Origin: CAZZNY01 sp964655935
GTDB lineage: Bacteria; Patescibacteriota; Gracilibacteria; BD1-5; UBA2023
Assembly: GCA_964655935.1 (NCBI GenBank)
Contig: CAZZNY010000001.1
Coordinates: 744,001-808,000 of the forward strand
Reading direction: 5' to 3'
DNA: 64,000 nucleotides
Shown: positions 40,241-50,393 of the stretch, in pieces
Numbering within the stretch: position 1 is the stretch's first letter
Layout of the letters: the number at the start of each line of letters is the position of its first letter
Translations under genes and position numbers: made by a program
The notes under the pieces: generated by a model
Database searches by the model: none
Told to the model about the DNA's origin: nothing
What the model saw: the letters and a program-made list of their open reading frames with translations, nothing else

Positions 40241-42322
40241 CTATTCCCCAAACACCTGTACATAATACACTTGCCCATTTTTTTCTACATATCAGAAGCC
40301 GACCCCCGTCCAAGTATCGAGCATATTCGCTCGGTGTCATGCACTCATCTGGAGTTCAGCGAATAATTTTTCCATATTTATTTCCCCTCCCGCTACATTT
40401 TCGCCGATTGCTCCCATAATTTCTATTTTATTTCTCTTTGCTATACCGAGTATGCGCGTTCCGGAAGAATCCACATGACCGATATAGTTATTATCCGCCA
40501 TATCTTGCGCTTTGATCATCGCTAATTTTGTCAGTGTAGTACTAACTTCCAATTTTGACATTCCGAGACTGGTCCGAAAATCATTCATCAGTGTTAGACT
40601 TCTTTTCTGTGCTTCCTGGCTCGTCATAGAGACAATATTGCTTTTTTCGATAACATCTGACGGATTCGATAGAAGTGGGAGAACCGCGCCTCGTAATATT
40701 GGAGTATTGAGTGCCGCGAATCACGTCTCGTAATTCACCTCTACGATATATTGTCATTCCTCAGAGACTGGAATTCGAGTTTCCAGTAAAGTGTTTGTCT
40801 TAAGAATTTGTGTGCCCGCCTGAAGATCCTCTGTGTCGAATTTGTACGTTCGGACTTTTCCATCTGGAAGAATCAGATAAATATTCGAAGCTACTCGTGA
40901 TCACTCTTTGATAATTCATCGGATCACGAGCTCGGATCCCTCAAAAATCGCCGAGAGATTTTCATTTTGTTGAGTTTTGTGTGATTCTGTGAGAAATACG
41001 TTCTTTTGATAGATAATCCCCGGAGAAGTGTAGGTATCGTGAGAAAAAGCTGTACTTGTTTTTGATGCGTTAATAACGACTTCCACGGGTTTCGTGCGAT
41101 CAAAATCAGCAAAAGCTTTCGATGGAATAGCTATATTTCCAACTCAGACAAATCGTATCTCTTTTCCATTTTGTCGAAAAATCGCTTCATGAAATTCTCA
41201 TTTTGGGAGAGTTATGACATTTGTAGGAGCTCCGTCTTCGTGTGATACCGTAAGAGCATCTAGATTTCCATAGGTAGTGGCAATATATTTTTTTCCAGAA
41301 AAAACGCTTGAGTCGAGTACTATAAATTCTGTGGCAGCGGCATTTTCAAAAGAATTTCCTGAAGCCACTACGAGCTTATATCGACCCGCTGCCTCGAGAG
41401 GAATACTGTGATCAAATTCTCCTCACGAAACAGGCGCAAGATATCCGACCTGTTTTCATCCTGGCATTTCAAGTGATATTATTGCTAATTCTTTTCCATC
41501 AGTAACTTTTCCAGAAATATGTAATGTCTCATTTACGATATATATATTCGGAATGTTTTCATCGAGTATAACATGAAGCGATTCGAAGAATTTTGTATCA
41601 AGATACTTTTTTGAAAAATTCGCCGGAACGCTTCCGAGTGTGTAATAATCACCTTTAAGTCGACCCCGAGATAATGGAGCAAGTGTCTTAAAAGCAATAG
41701 TCGAGAGATCGACTATATCCGGATGAAGACGACAATTTGGCCGATCGTTATTTTTGACGATCACGGATTTTTCTCCAGAAACGAGTTGAATAAGCGTATG
41801 AAATGGTACATCGCAATTCGCAGAAGAAAAGACTACTTGTGAAAATTTGTTTCCTCCAGATGTCCCAGCTCATTCGAAGTTATCAGCATAATAAAGAATA
41901 TCTGCTGGTTTTGAAACACCAGACGGAGAAATAGTCGTACTAGAAGTTACGTTCGTCGAGAGAGTGGCATTGGTTTTCGCGAGACGAATAATGGCAGTAG
42001 CCTTAGCTGTAAGCTGTTTGATTTCACCTACAGTTATCATTCCATTGGTTCGATCTTGTCGTTTCACTTGATCAGTAAGAAGTACGAATTTTTGTTCGAT
42101 TTGCCGAGAGAGATTCGCAAGTTCGGCACGAGAAGCGTCGTTAAGGTATTTATCAGCTTCAGATAGGCGATAATTAAGAGTATTGGAGAAGGTCGAATAT
42201 ATTTTTGTCACTCGAATATTATCGAGAGTAATGGCTTTGAGCAGATACGAATCAGCAGCAAAGACACTCGTATTGAACAAAATTAGTGTTCATAAAATTG
42301 CGATTTTGGCGTATTTATGCAT
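40241..42322 (-). CDS. Exported CAP (SCP/PR1-like) domain protein, 693 aa
   Basis: A signal peptide (MHKYAKIAILGTLILFNTSVFA) leads to a helical segment (about 25-110), several beta-sandwich domains, and a C-terminal CAP domain. The CAP part reads RSLTLMNDFRTSLGMSKL, AMIKAQDMADNNYIGHVDSSG, IGENVAGGEINM and GHRANMLDTWTGVGFGYVEKNG, with the conserved His pair and Glu. CAP proteins act outside the cell as binding proteins or putative hydrolases. At least seven TGA codons are glycine. Its last codons abut the ACTTTATAG repeat. Confidence 0.88.
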
Positions 42323-42331
42323 AAAAGTAGT

Positions 42332-42567
42332 TGATAGTTAGTAGTTAATAGTTAATAGTTGCTGGTTTAACTAGTCATTCCTATTATATTTGTCATTCCC
42401 GCGAAGGCGGGAATCCAGCATAATCAGTCCTCATTTTATTGTTAGATAATTTCAGATATGAAACTTTCTGTTCTGAATTTGTAATTTTTATGAGATTAAC
42501 TTTCCACTTTCAATTCCATTTAAGGAGAATCTTTTTACCTAGATTCCCGCCTGCGCGGGAATGACAA
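42332..42567. repeat. Simple repeat plus paired REP-like palindromes
   Basis: TAGTTAATAG repeats (42332-42362) precede two inverted copies of GTCATTCCCGCGAAGGCGGG (42391-42418) and CCCGCCTGCGCGGGAATGAC (42545-42564) that flank ~120 nt without a gene. The paired layout resembles a REP doublet. Confidence 0.7.
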
Positions 42568-42649
42568 AAGTGAAGTACTAGAATAATAAATTTCCAATAT
42601 TATATTCGCATCACTCCTTTTTCAAAGTCAGATTTTTGACAATAAAAAA

Positions 42650-42800
42650 GACCCACGCTGTGGGTACAGAACGCGGGATCTCATAGTGACCTCTTCGCGT
42701 ACGATCTGAGGGAACACACAGGTTCCATATATAGACGTAGGAAGTAGGGGATGACTACTCAAGTCGAAGCTCAGCCCCCCTTCCGAAAATTATTTGAAAA
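42650..42800 (-). ncRNA. Structured small RNA candidate, ~150 nt
   Basis: No coding frame. On the reverse strand an outer GGAAG...CTTCC / GGGG...CCCC hairpin is followed by GGAAC-ctgtgt-GTTCC, a CTCA...TGAG arm, and finally the terminator ACCCAC-agc-GTGGGT plus C and six T residues (42669-42650). I found no family signature (SRP, 6S, tmRNA and RNase P considered). On the other strand AAAAGGC...GCCTTTTT near 42797-42825 could also terminate, so the transcribed strand is not certain. Confidence 0.5.
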
Positions 42801-42802
42801 GG

Positions 42803-42850
42803 CATCTTCTCGCGGCCTTTTTATATTGTTATTTTTGCGAGAAGATGATG
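42803..42850. terminator. Long inverted repeat
   Basis: CATCTTCTCGC (42803-42813) and GCGAGAAGATG (42838-42848) pair perfectly around a 24-nt T-rich loop. It sits between the small RNA candidate and the 70-aa frame and may terminate the latter. Confidence 0.5.
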
Positions 42851-43063
42851 TTAAACCAAGATCGAATTATTCAATCTCGCTTTACCACCATCTTCCCATA
42901 TTTTGGTAATCCATTTTGTATTTATATACTTTTTTTGGATATTTTTATATGTATTTGATTTTGTTGCAGGTCATGGAAGTGAGTATTTTCCGGACCTATT
43001 ATGAGGGAGCAGATTGTTAATGAGCTTTTGTCGCTTGGACACATTTATAATATCCGACTTCAT
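42851..43063 (-). CDS. Possible small basic protein, 70 aa
   Basis: Reverse frame from ATG 43063 with one TGA as glycine: MKSDIINVSKRQKLINNLLP...NTKWITKIWEDGGKARLNNSILV. It is lysine/asparagine-rich, with no known motif and no clear ribosome-binding site. A hairpin follows its stop. Could be chance in AT-rich DNA. Confidence 0.3.
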
Positions 43064-43319
43064 AACTTATTGCAAAAACCTTTCCTTGCCAAATATAATA
43101 TCTGTTTTATTAAGACCTATATTTGTAAAATAATTTGGCTTTCCAATGAGTAAATATTAGAAAATGGAAAATGTAGACAAATCGTGTCCATAATGAGGTA
43201 TTATTTTACCGTAAAAACACCTCTCCGTATAAAAAAATATATCAAAAATAACTTGATTAATAAGCGAAAAAGAGTAGTATTTCATCAACCAAAAATATGA
43301 CTTAATTTTTCTTGTTTCT

Positions 43320-45239
43320 ATGAAAGCTGTACAAAAAATTGTATCGTGAACACTAAATGTACTCTACGGTTTATCTCTTACAGAAGCGGATATTAACCTT
43401 GAGAATCCACCGAAATCCGAATTTGGTGACTTCGCATACTCTTGTTTTCGGTTCGCGAAGACCCTCGGGAAATCACCCGCAATTATCGCTGAAGAAGTAA
43501 GATCGGCACTATCGAGCCAAAAATGAATCATAAATCCAAGCACGATCGGTGGATATGTGAATTTTTTCGTGGATAAAAAACTCTTCCTTGAAGACCTAGA
43601 AATCCTCTCTCTCGAGCCAAAAGAGAAGAAGAATGAGACGATTATCGTGGACTATGTCGGAGCAAACGCCGGAAAGCCTCTTCATATCGGACATCTCTGC
43701 ACTCCATCTTCTGGTCAAGCATTCATCAATATGTTCCGACATCTCGGATATACTGTCATCGGAGACACGCATTTTGGTGATTGGGGTGGGATTTTTGGTA
43801 AGTTGATTTATGCATGGAAAAATACAGGCATAGTTAGAGATTGTTATTCACAAGAAATTAGTTTAATTGAACATCAATCATGAACACATTTTAATCAATG
43901 GAAAAAAGAAGAACAGGAAGCATTTAAACAATGAAAACTTAAAAAGGATGGAATTATTTTTTTCTTTAATCTTTATACAAAATTTCATGTTGGTCCATGT
44001 GCTTTAGATATGAATGATAAAAATACTGAGCTGTTAACGAAAATTTTAGAAGATCGAATGATTGCTGCATGAAAAGAATTTCAATATCTATCTGGAGTTG
44101 GAGTTGATCTCGGTAATTCTGAAGAAAAGAACCATCACGAAGAAAATATCGAACTTTGGAAGCAATTCACAGAAATTTCCATCTGAAGCGTAAAAGAAAG
44201 TATGAAACTTCTCAATGTAGAAGCTACTTATGATATTGGTGAAAGCTTCTATGAAGGTCTTGATCTTCCGAAGATCGGGAATCAACCAGATCTCAATAAG
44301 GAAACAGAGAGTATGAAAGCAGTGGCGAAAGAGATGCTCGAAAAATGAATCGCGAGCAAAAATGAAGACGGAAGCACTGGTGTGTTTTTCCCGGAAGAGA
44401 CAAAAATACCTTCGTGTGTCCTCACTAAAAAAGACGGAACCGGACTCTATCTCACCTCTGATCTCGCCTGTATCAAATATCGAATCAGAAACTGGAAACC
44501 TGCACGAATCATCTACTGTGTCGATATCAGACAACAACTCCACCTCAAACAAGCCTTCTGGATCGCTAAAAAAGCTTGGCCAGAACTCGCAGATACCGAT
44601 CTCTATCACGCTGCAAACGGATTTATCAAGCTTCCAGACGGAGCTATGTCGACGAGAGAAGGGAATGTGATTTTCTTAGAAAAACTCATTGATGAAGCTT
44701 TTGATAGAACTAAGAAGATTCTTGAGGAAAAATGACAAAACCTTTTGCCCGATGATGTTCGTGCAATTAGTATTGGAGCAATTAAATACTCATATATCTC
44801 TCAGGATCTTGGAAAAGACGTCGTCTTTGACTGGGCAAAAGCTCTTGCTTTCGAAGGAAATTCCGGACCATATATCCAATACACTTTCGTTCGAGGAAAA
44901 AATATCATCACAAAAGCAAAAGACGGATGAATGACTCCAAAAATCGATCCTTCGGCTTCGGAAAAACTCTCTTCGTATGATATAGATCTCATCAAGCTCC
45001 TGTTCCAATTTGACGGAATGGTACTCGATGCTGCGACAAAATATAAACCACATATTCTCGCTCAGTATTGCTTCTCTCTCGCAAACGCCTTTAATAGTTT
45101 CTACGTCCACACACCAAAAATCCTCGAAGAAACCGATGAGTCACTCAAATCCACAAGACTCGCTCTCGTAGAAAGAACTAAAGAAACCCTCGAAAAAGGT
45201 TTTGAATTACTCGCCATAAAAATGCCAAGTAAGATGTAA
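43320..45239 (+). CDS. argS: Arginyl-tRNA synthetase
   Basis: ArgRS charges tRNA-Arg. The 639-residue frame (TGA = Gly) begins with the ArgRS-specific N-terminal domain (INLENPPKSEFGDFAYSC), then DYVGANAGKPLHIGHLCTPSSGQAF with HIGH at about 122-125. DTHFGDWGGIFGKLIYAW, DGTGLYLTSDLAC, and the KMSKS equivalent MSTREGN at about 443-449 follow. The C-terminal anticodon domain has FEGNSGPYIQYTFVRGKNI and PHILAQYCFSLANAFNSFY. A start at 43320 matches the family. The next gene starts 17 nt downstream. Confidence 0.97.
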
Positions 45240-45255
45240 TTTTTTATATCGCCCT

Positions 45256-45990
45256 ATGGAAAGTACTCTCTATGGAAGAAAAAAGAAAGGAGAATCTCAT
45301 TTCATCATAGTATCACCACATACTCCGGATGATTTTATGAATGATTCCACTATTGTCGAGAAACTGGCAAAATCTCTCAATGCCAGTATTATAATAAACG
45401 ACATTTATGTTAAGCCTACCAATCATTTAACGGGTACAAATCCAGAAAACGTAGCTGATTTTAATAAGCTCCCTTGGGGTTCTTATGGGGAAAATTCTAT
45501 ACGCGATATTACTTGTGCTGGGCTGAGACAGTTTATAGATGATTTATTCGAATATACAAGATTTGTATCGATTCAACTCAATAAAACACCAGTAATTATA
45601 CATCTACATAGCATGAAAGATCGGGAAAATCACATAGCTATAGATATGGGAATTTGAGTACGAATTAGAAATGAACTTATTACTGCAAAAGATTATATTC
45701 AAACATTCCTATCTCAAGACAATATTACCGAAGGATGATCTGTTATTGCTGATGTACGCAAAGCCTTACAAGTTAAGGCCTATTGGAATTTACGACTAAA
45801 AAATGAAAAAAACTATACTGCGGGAATATGAGAAATATTTTTTGCAGGTGATCCAAGAAGACTAGCTCAGATACATCGACATCTCGGTTATCATGCCAAT
45901 TCTCTCCAATTAGAAATTAATTATTCTCTCCAAAATAATATTGAGTATATTGTCTCTCTTTTATCAGAATGACTAAGTCTCCACTACTAA
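45256..45990 (+). CDS. Hypothetical protein, possibly N-formylglutamate amidohydrolase-like, 244 aa
   Basis: A soluble 244-residue protein starting MESTLYGRKKKGESHFIIVSPHTPDD. The pattern VSPHT...D (early His), ADFNKLPWG, VIIHLHSMKDRENHIAIDMGIG and an arginine-containing helix recalls the N-formylglutamate amidohydrolase fold (VxxPHxG, RxxxDxNR, HSM). Key residues are only partly conserved, so this is an inference. Several TGA codons are glycine. It follows argS by 16 nt and probably shares its transcript. Confidence 0.55.
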
Positions 45991-46065
45991 TCAATATATT
46001 TAGGATTCAAACTTCTCACTATAAAGATGCCGAGTAAGATATAAAAGCAAGAAACACGACCGTTA

Positions 46066-46402
46066 CCAAGAAACGGGAGAAAAAGAGAGAGCTTGAGAGA
46101 GGAAACTGTTTGAGCAGCATGCGAGTCGTGCAGATATCGAGCACTAGCCATGTCTGCGAGTTTTTCCTCTCTCAAAACTTTTGGTACTTTTGGTTACAAA
46201 AGTATATAAAAAATCCTCTTTTCTAAAATTTTAAGAAAACAGCGGAAGATCCCGGATATTTTCTGGAAAATCTTTTATAGCTTCGAAAACTCTTGATATC
46301 CAGAAAATTCTGGGATGACAGACTAATTCACTAGATTGCTTCGTACCTCGCAATGACGAAACTTTCGACTTTATAGACTTTATGGACTTTTGACTATTCC
46401 CC
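46066..46402 (+). repeat. Composite repeat block containing hairpin element copy E
   Basis: Copy E (46066-46210) has the best-paired arms (CTTGAGAGAGGAAA / TTTCCTCTCTCAAAAC). It is followed by the AACAGCGGAAGATCCC segment, CTTGATATCCAGAAAATTCT, the REP-like ATTGCTTCGTACCTCGCAAT (46335-46354) and GACTTTATAGACTTTATGGA (46370 onward). Module order matches the block at 37.0-37.5 kb, with point and length differences. Confidence 0.85.
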
Positions 46403-46467
46403 TTGCCTTTTCTCCATTTTTTCTATAATCAAATCCCGATATTCCATTTCGGAATTTTTCTTTTTAC

Positions 46468-47661
46468 ATGAAAAAGCTTCTTGCTCTCATTACCTGACTT
46501 CTTCTCGCTTCTCCAGTAGCTAATGGCTTTCTGGATTTTTCAGATAGTTCTGAGAACACACCTCAAGTTATAGCAAATCTTAACAAAAATGTTCTTCCTG
46601 GAGATTCCGATCTCTGATCAACTATGTTTATCATCCGTGCACCGAAAGTAATTACCAATCTTAGTCTCTCGTCAAGCTGCGAACACACCGAAAAACTCAT
46701 CTATAAAAATACTGATCTCGAAGCATACAATCTCTATGTTTTAAAAATCAGCCTCTATTCCTCTGATTGTACAAATAACACTGTTTTTATAAAAAACGAA
46801 TGAGAAGACGTTTGACTCTATCATCTTAATATTATTTCCCGATCGGAAGAACTAGAAAAAACACTCGATAGTTCCTCTGAAAATCTCACTGCCGAAATAA
46901 AAAGTCTTACTATTTTTCTTCAAGACACCACAGAAAAAATTATCCAAAAAAAAGATACATCAACACTTTCGGCAAAAATCTCACAAATAGAACTTTGATA
47001 TAATAAGAAATGGATCGAACATCAAAAAAATATCAGAGAAACTATTTTACAAAAACGAAATAATCTTACTTTCATTTCACCGATACAAGGAAAAATATTA
47101 CCGACAAGAAATACAAAAATGCCGAATTCTCCTCGACCGTTTCGAGCCGATGTCACTGATGGCATTCATCATGGATGGGATGTAGATGCACCTATCGGCA
47201 CTCCGATTCGCGCAGTTGGAGATGGAATAATCATTCGGGTCGTTAATAATTTTGTTTGGAAAGATTTCGATACGATTACTCGAAAAAAATATCTTACGGA
47301 CTACGAAAAAGCAAAAAATCTCGACATTCTCAGATGAAATCAAGTATGGCTCAAAACAATGGATGGAAATGTCGTATTCCTTGCTCATCTCTCAGAAGTT
47401 ACCCCTTGACTTCAAGTCGGACAACAAGTAAACAAATGAGATAATCTCGGGAAGGTATGAATTTCTGGAGTTCCTGATAAATGATACACTGATTCCCATG
47501 TACATTTTGAGGTAGTTCTTAATCCTCATACTACACAAGATATTCCAGCTCCTATAGAAACAATGATTATGTGGACCTATCTTGGAAAATGACTCTCAAA
47601 ATCTCAAGTTTTTGCTCTTCAGGATTCACTCTTTTCTGGAGAAAGATTAGCAAGAAAGTAA
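46468..47661 (+). CDS. Exported M23 (LytM) family peptidase
   Basis: A 397-residue exported protein: signal MKKLLALITGLLLASPVANG, a beta-rich N-terminal region (about 40-125), a coiled coil (about 130-200), and a C-terminal M23 domain. The metallopeptidase motifs are GIHHGWDVDAPIGTPIRAVGDG (first zinc ligands His, Asp) and DSHVHFEVVLNP (HxH). M23 enzymes cut peptidoglycan cross-bridges or act as amidase activators. More than ten TGA codons are glycine, for example VGQQVNKGDNLG. The region between has a charged insert (KDFDTITRKKYLTDYEKAK). A terminator overlaps the stop. Confidence 0.92.
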
Positions 47662-47680
47662 TGTTTCTTGCTTTTTTATT
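47650..47680 (+). terminator. Terminator of the M23 gene
   Basis: GCAAGAAA-gtaat-GTTTCTTGC followed by TTTTTTATTTTTC; the stem includes the stop codon. Confidence 0.8.
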
Positions 47681-47773
47681 TTTCTAAATATACTTTTGAG
47701 TCATCCAATCTGGATTGACCCGTTGTTTCGCGATCGGCATTTTGCGAATCATATTTTTCAGAAAGGAATCTTT

Positions 47774-48025
47774 ATGAAGATCGGCTTAAAAGCTAAACTT
47801 CTTCAGCTTTGGTATGGCACATCGCCAGATCGGCCATCACCCTACGAACATTTCGTTACATGGAGCAGAATTCTCAGTGTAATGAACCCTAAGCCCTTTA
47901 GGACTGACAAAAGTCGGGAGCTCGAAATCTTCGAGCGACGTGCTCGCTGGAGGCGACTCATGGGTGGACGGACCCACCTTTCTGGACAATATTCTTCTTC
48001 ACGAAAACCGCTTACTCCGCCATGA
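47774..48025 (+). CDS. Hypothetical protein, 83 aa, ends in TGA (standard-codon island)
   Basis: MKIGLKAKLLQLWYGTSPDRPS opens a basic 83-residue protein with no recognised family; it is rich in Arg and Trp (IFERRARWRRLMGGRTH). A good Shine-Dalgarno (AAAGGA) precedes the ATG and a GC-rich terminator follows. Its only in-frame stop before purA is TGA at 48023-48025. If UGA is glycine here, translation would run through with no TAA or TAG into the purA frame, which is in phase. It resembles the other standard-codon genes in composition and was probably imported. Confidence 0.55.
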   Translation: MKIGLKAKLLQLWYGTSPDRPSPYEHFVTWSRILSVMNPKPFRTDKSRELEIFERRARWRRLMGGRTHLSGQYSSSRKPLTPP

Positions 48026-48052
48026 GCTGGAGTATCATTGGAACTCGTGAAC

Positions 48053-48084
48053 AAAAGCGCCCTTTCGGGCGCTTTTGCGTTTTT
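48053..48084 (+). terminator. Terminator of the 47.8-kb gene
   Basis: AAAAGCGCCC-ttt-cGGGCGCTTTT then GCGTTTTT, in GC-rich style like the other islands. Confidence 0.85.
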
Positions 48085-48202
48085 CACATCATCTACAAAT
48101 ATATATATTACAAGAAATATTTGACACTTTTGCAAAAAGTCTATTATATACATTTGTTGTCTATTATTTCTCTGGTATATTTTATTTTTAGCAAAATCAG
48201 CC

Positions 48203-50353
48203 ATGAATCCCACCACAAAACAGATTACCTACGAACAAACTTCATATAAAAGCATCTCCTCCCATGAGGCAATAAATAATCTTCTTCGTACTAATCCTGA
48301 GCTTACAAAATTTGTAGAATCAGCCATTGCGGATTGAGTGGATATAGTATCGATTCGATCTGCCCTTGAAGCTTTTAATAAAAAAAATAATTCCGTCCAA
48401 CTGATCGTGGTTTCTGGTGCTTATTTTTGAGATGAAGCAAAAGGAAAAACGGTTATGGCACTCGTTTGACATAAAGATGTAATGGGATGTGTACGAGCAA
48501 ACTCTGGAGCAAATGCTGGCCATACGGTCGTTTTTGATGGTAAGGAATATAAATTCCACATCATGCCAAGCTCTATCTTGTCAGGAAAAATTAGTATTAT
48601 CGGCGATGCCGTCGTAATGGATCCTGTTTCTTTCTGTGAGGAAGAAGTGAACCAGATTCTTAAAGATGGTTTTTCTTTGGACAATCTCAGAATCGGAAAT
48701 TGTGATATCGTATGTCCATGGCATAAGGTGGCTGATCTTGCTGGAAATCCAAACGCCTCGACCGGACAAGGAATGCGACAAGTTCACTCGGCGAAAGCAC
48801 TCAAGCTTCACGTTCGACTCGATGATATTATCAACAACTACAAGAACGTCCACGATGGAACTTACAAGAAACTTATCAAAAGTTACGATGAATTCATGTA
48901 CCCGCTTCTACGAGAATTCGGTACACTCGCTGGGATCGAGGCTCACATCAAGGCTTCTCCAAAATATGAAAAACTTCCAGATCATATCAAAAAATTTCTC
49001 AGTCTTTCAACTAGAGAAGATCAGCTTAAATCTGTTTGAGAAACATTGCTTGCTTCTACTTGAAAACTGAAGAATTATCGAGCCAATACAAGTAAATTAT
49101 TGAATAAACACCTAAAAAATGGTGATATTTTCGTGGTAGAATGACCACAATCATTTTTTCTCTCAAACGGAAATCCGATTCATCCAGACAGCACTACTTC
49201 TGCCCAGGTTCATGCAAGCGGAATTCTTGCTACTCTTTGAATTTCGGATGAATTTACTCGAAAATCTCTCTCTATAAATGTTACTAAAGTGCCTTCTTCT
49301 CGAGTAGGAAGCGGGGCTAATCCAGCTGGATATGTTCCTCAAGATTGGTTTTCGGATCGAAAACTCGTAAAAGAAAATATGCCAAATGTAGACTTTGATC
49401 ATGCTTATAAGCAATTTATTGCCTTGATTAATCCTGAGACCGGTTTTTTCATCGGCAAGTACGAGAAATATGTCGCACCGAATGGGGATTTTCTCACTCT
49501 TACGACAGAAAAATTCTGAACTGAGACGCTTACTGTTCTGGAAGCTCTCGGTTGTGCTTGTGGACCAAGATTTGATGAATTCTGAGCTACTACGAAGAAG
49601 CCACGAGTCTGTGGATCGCTCGATCTCATGCACATGAAACACGTAGCGGAACACCAATGAAATCTTTTTAGTCTCTCTCGAGTCGATGGTCTCGATGGGC
49701 TTACACAGGTTCCTGTTGTCGTCGGATATAGCTATGATGGCAGCAGAGTAATCACAGATAGAAATAAAGAATATGTTCCTGGTGACATTGTCACTCTCGC
49801 TGATGAACTCCCAAACGAGAAAGTTCTCGAACACTGTGAGCCGATCTATAAGATTCTTCCCGGATGGAAAACTTCGAAATGAATTCAAGAAGGAGAAACT
49901 CTTCCTTCGGATTTAGCACTCTTTACGAGAACAATAGAAGAGCTCGCCTGAGTCGACTTTTTCTCTCTCGGAAATGGAAAAGAAACAGACGCACTTATTC
50001 ATCTTACCAAGAAAAAAATCTTAAAAACTCTCAATTTTAGCGCATTTGCAGAAACTTTCCAGGTTATCGAGCCCTGATATCTTCCATCCATAAATGCGGC
50101 TGGTAGAATCCCTGGAAATAAGAATAAAGCAACTGAAATCTCTAACCACATTCTCTCGATCATCGAGAAACATAAAGAAAAAATACTTTCTCTTACTAGT
50201 GAAGAAAATACCATTAGAATAGAGGCCATCAATACCCTTATGTTGAAAACTCAAGATTATGTCAGGGCCAATATTGACACTATCGATTCAAACTTTTGGA
50301 AATGACGAGCGCAATCATGGATTGATTCACTTGAAGAACGTAAAGCGGCTTAG
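48203..50353 (+). CDS. purA: Adenylosuccinate synthetase family protein, oversized (716 aa)
   Basis: PurA joins IMP and aspartate using GTP on the way to AMP. The GTP-binding start is recognisable as GAYFGDEAKGKTVMALVG (canonical GAQWGDEGKGK), followed by RANSGANAGHTVVFDGKEYKFHIMPSSIL and FVVEGPQSFFL. SRVGSGANPAGYV and LSRVDGLDGLTQVPVVVGY also fit. The usual length is ~430; here there is a ~68-residue N-terminal extension, inserts and a ~90-residue C-terminal helical extension. Many glycines are UGA-coded, including one in each of the GTP loop and the VEGPQ segment. The start ATG 48203 lacks a clear Shine-Dalgarno. No other purine genes are in the window, so the biological substrate may differ. 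Confidence 0.8.
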
Positions 50354-50356
50354 TAA

Positions 50357-50393
50357 AAACAATCTCTCCGGAATTTTCCGGAGAGATTGTTTA
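50357..50393. terminator. Bidirectional terminator
   Basis: AAACAATCTCTCCGGA-att-TTCCGGAGAGATTGTTT between purA and the convergent virB4-like gene. Confidence 0.85.

Noticed and set aside
42391..42564. CRISPR-like array or inverted-repeat-bounded insertion sequence
   Set aside because: Only two inverted REP copies, no regular spacers and no transposase frame between them.
42650..42800. tmRNA 5' end (GGGG...TTCGAC)
   Set aside because: The TTCGAC spacing is wrong and there is no tRNA-like 3' half before the terminator about 130 nt later.
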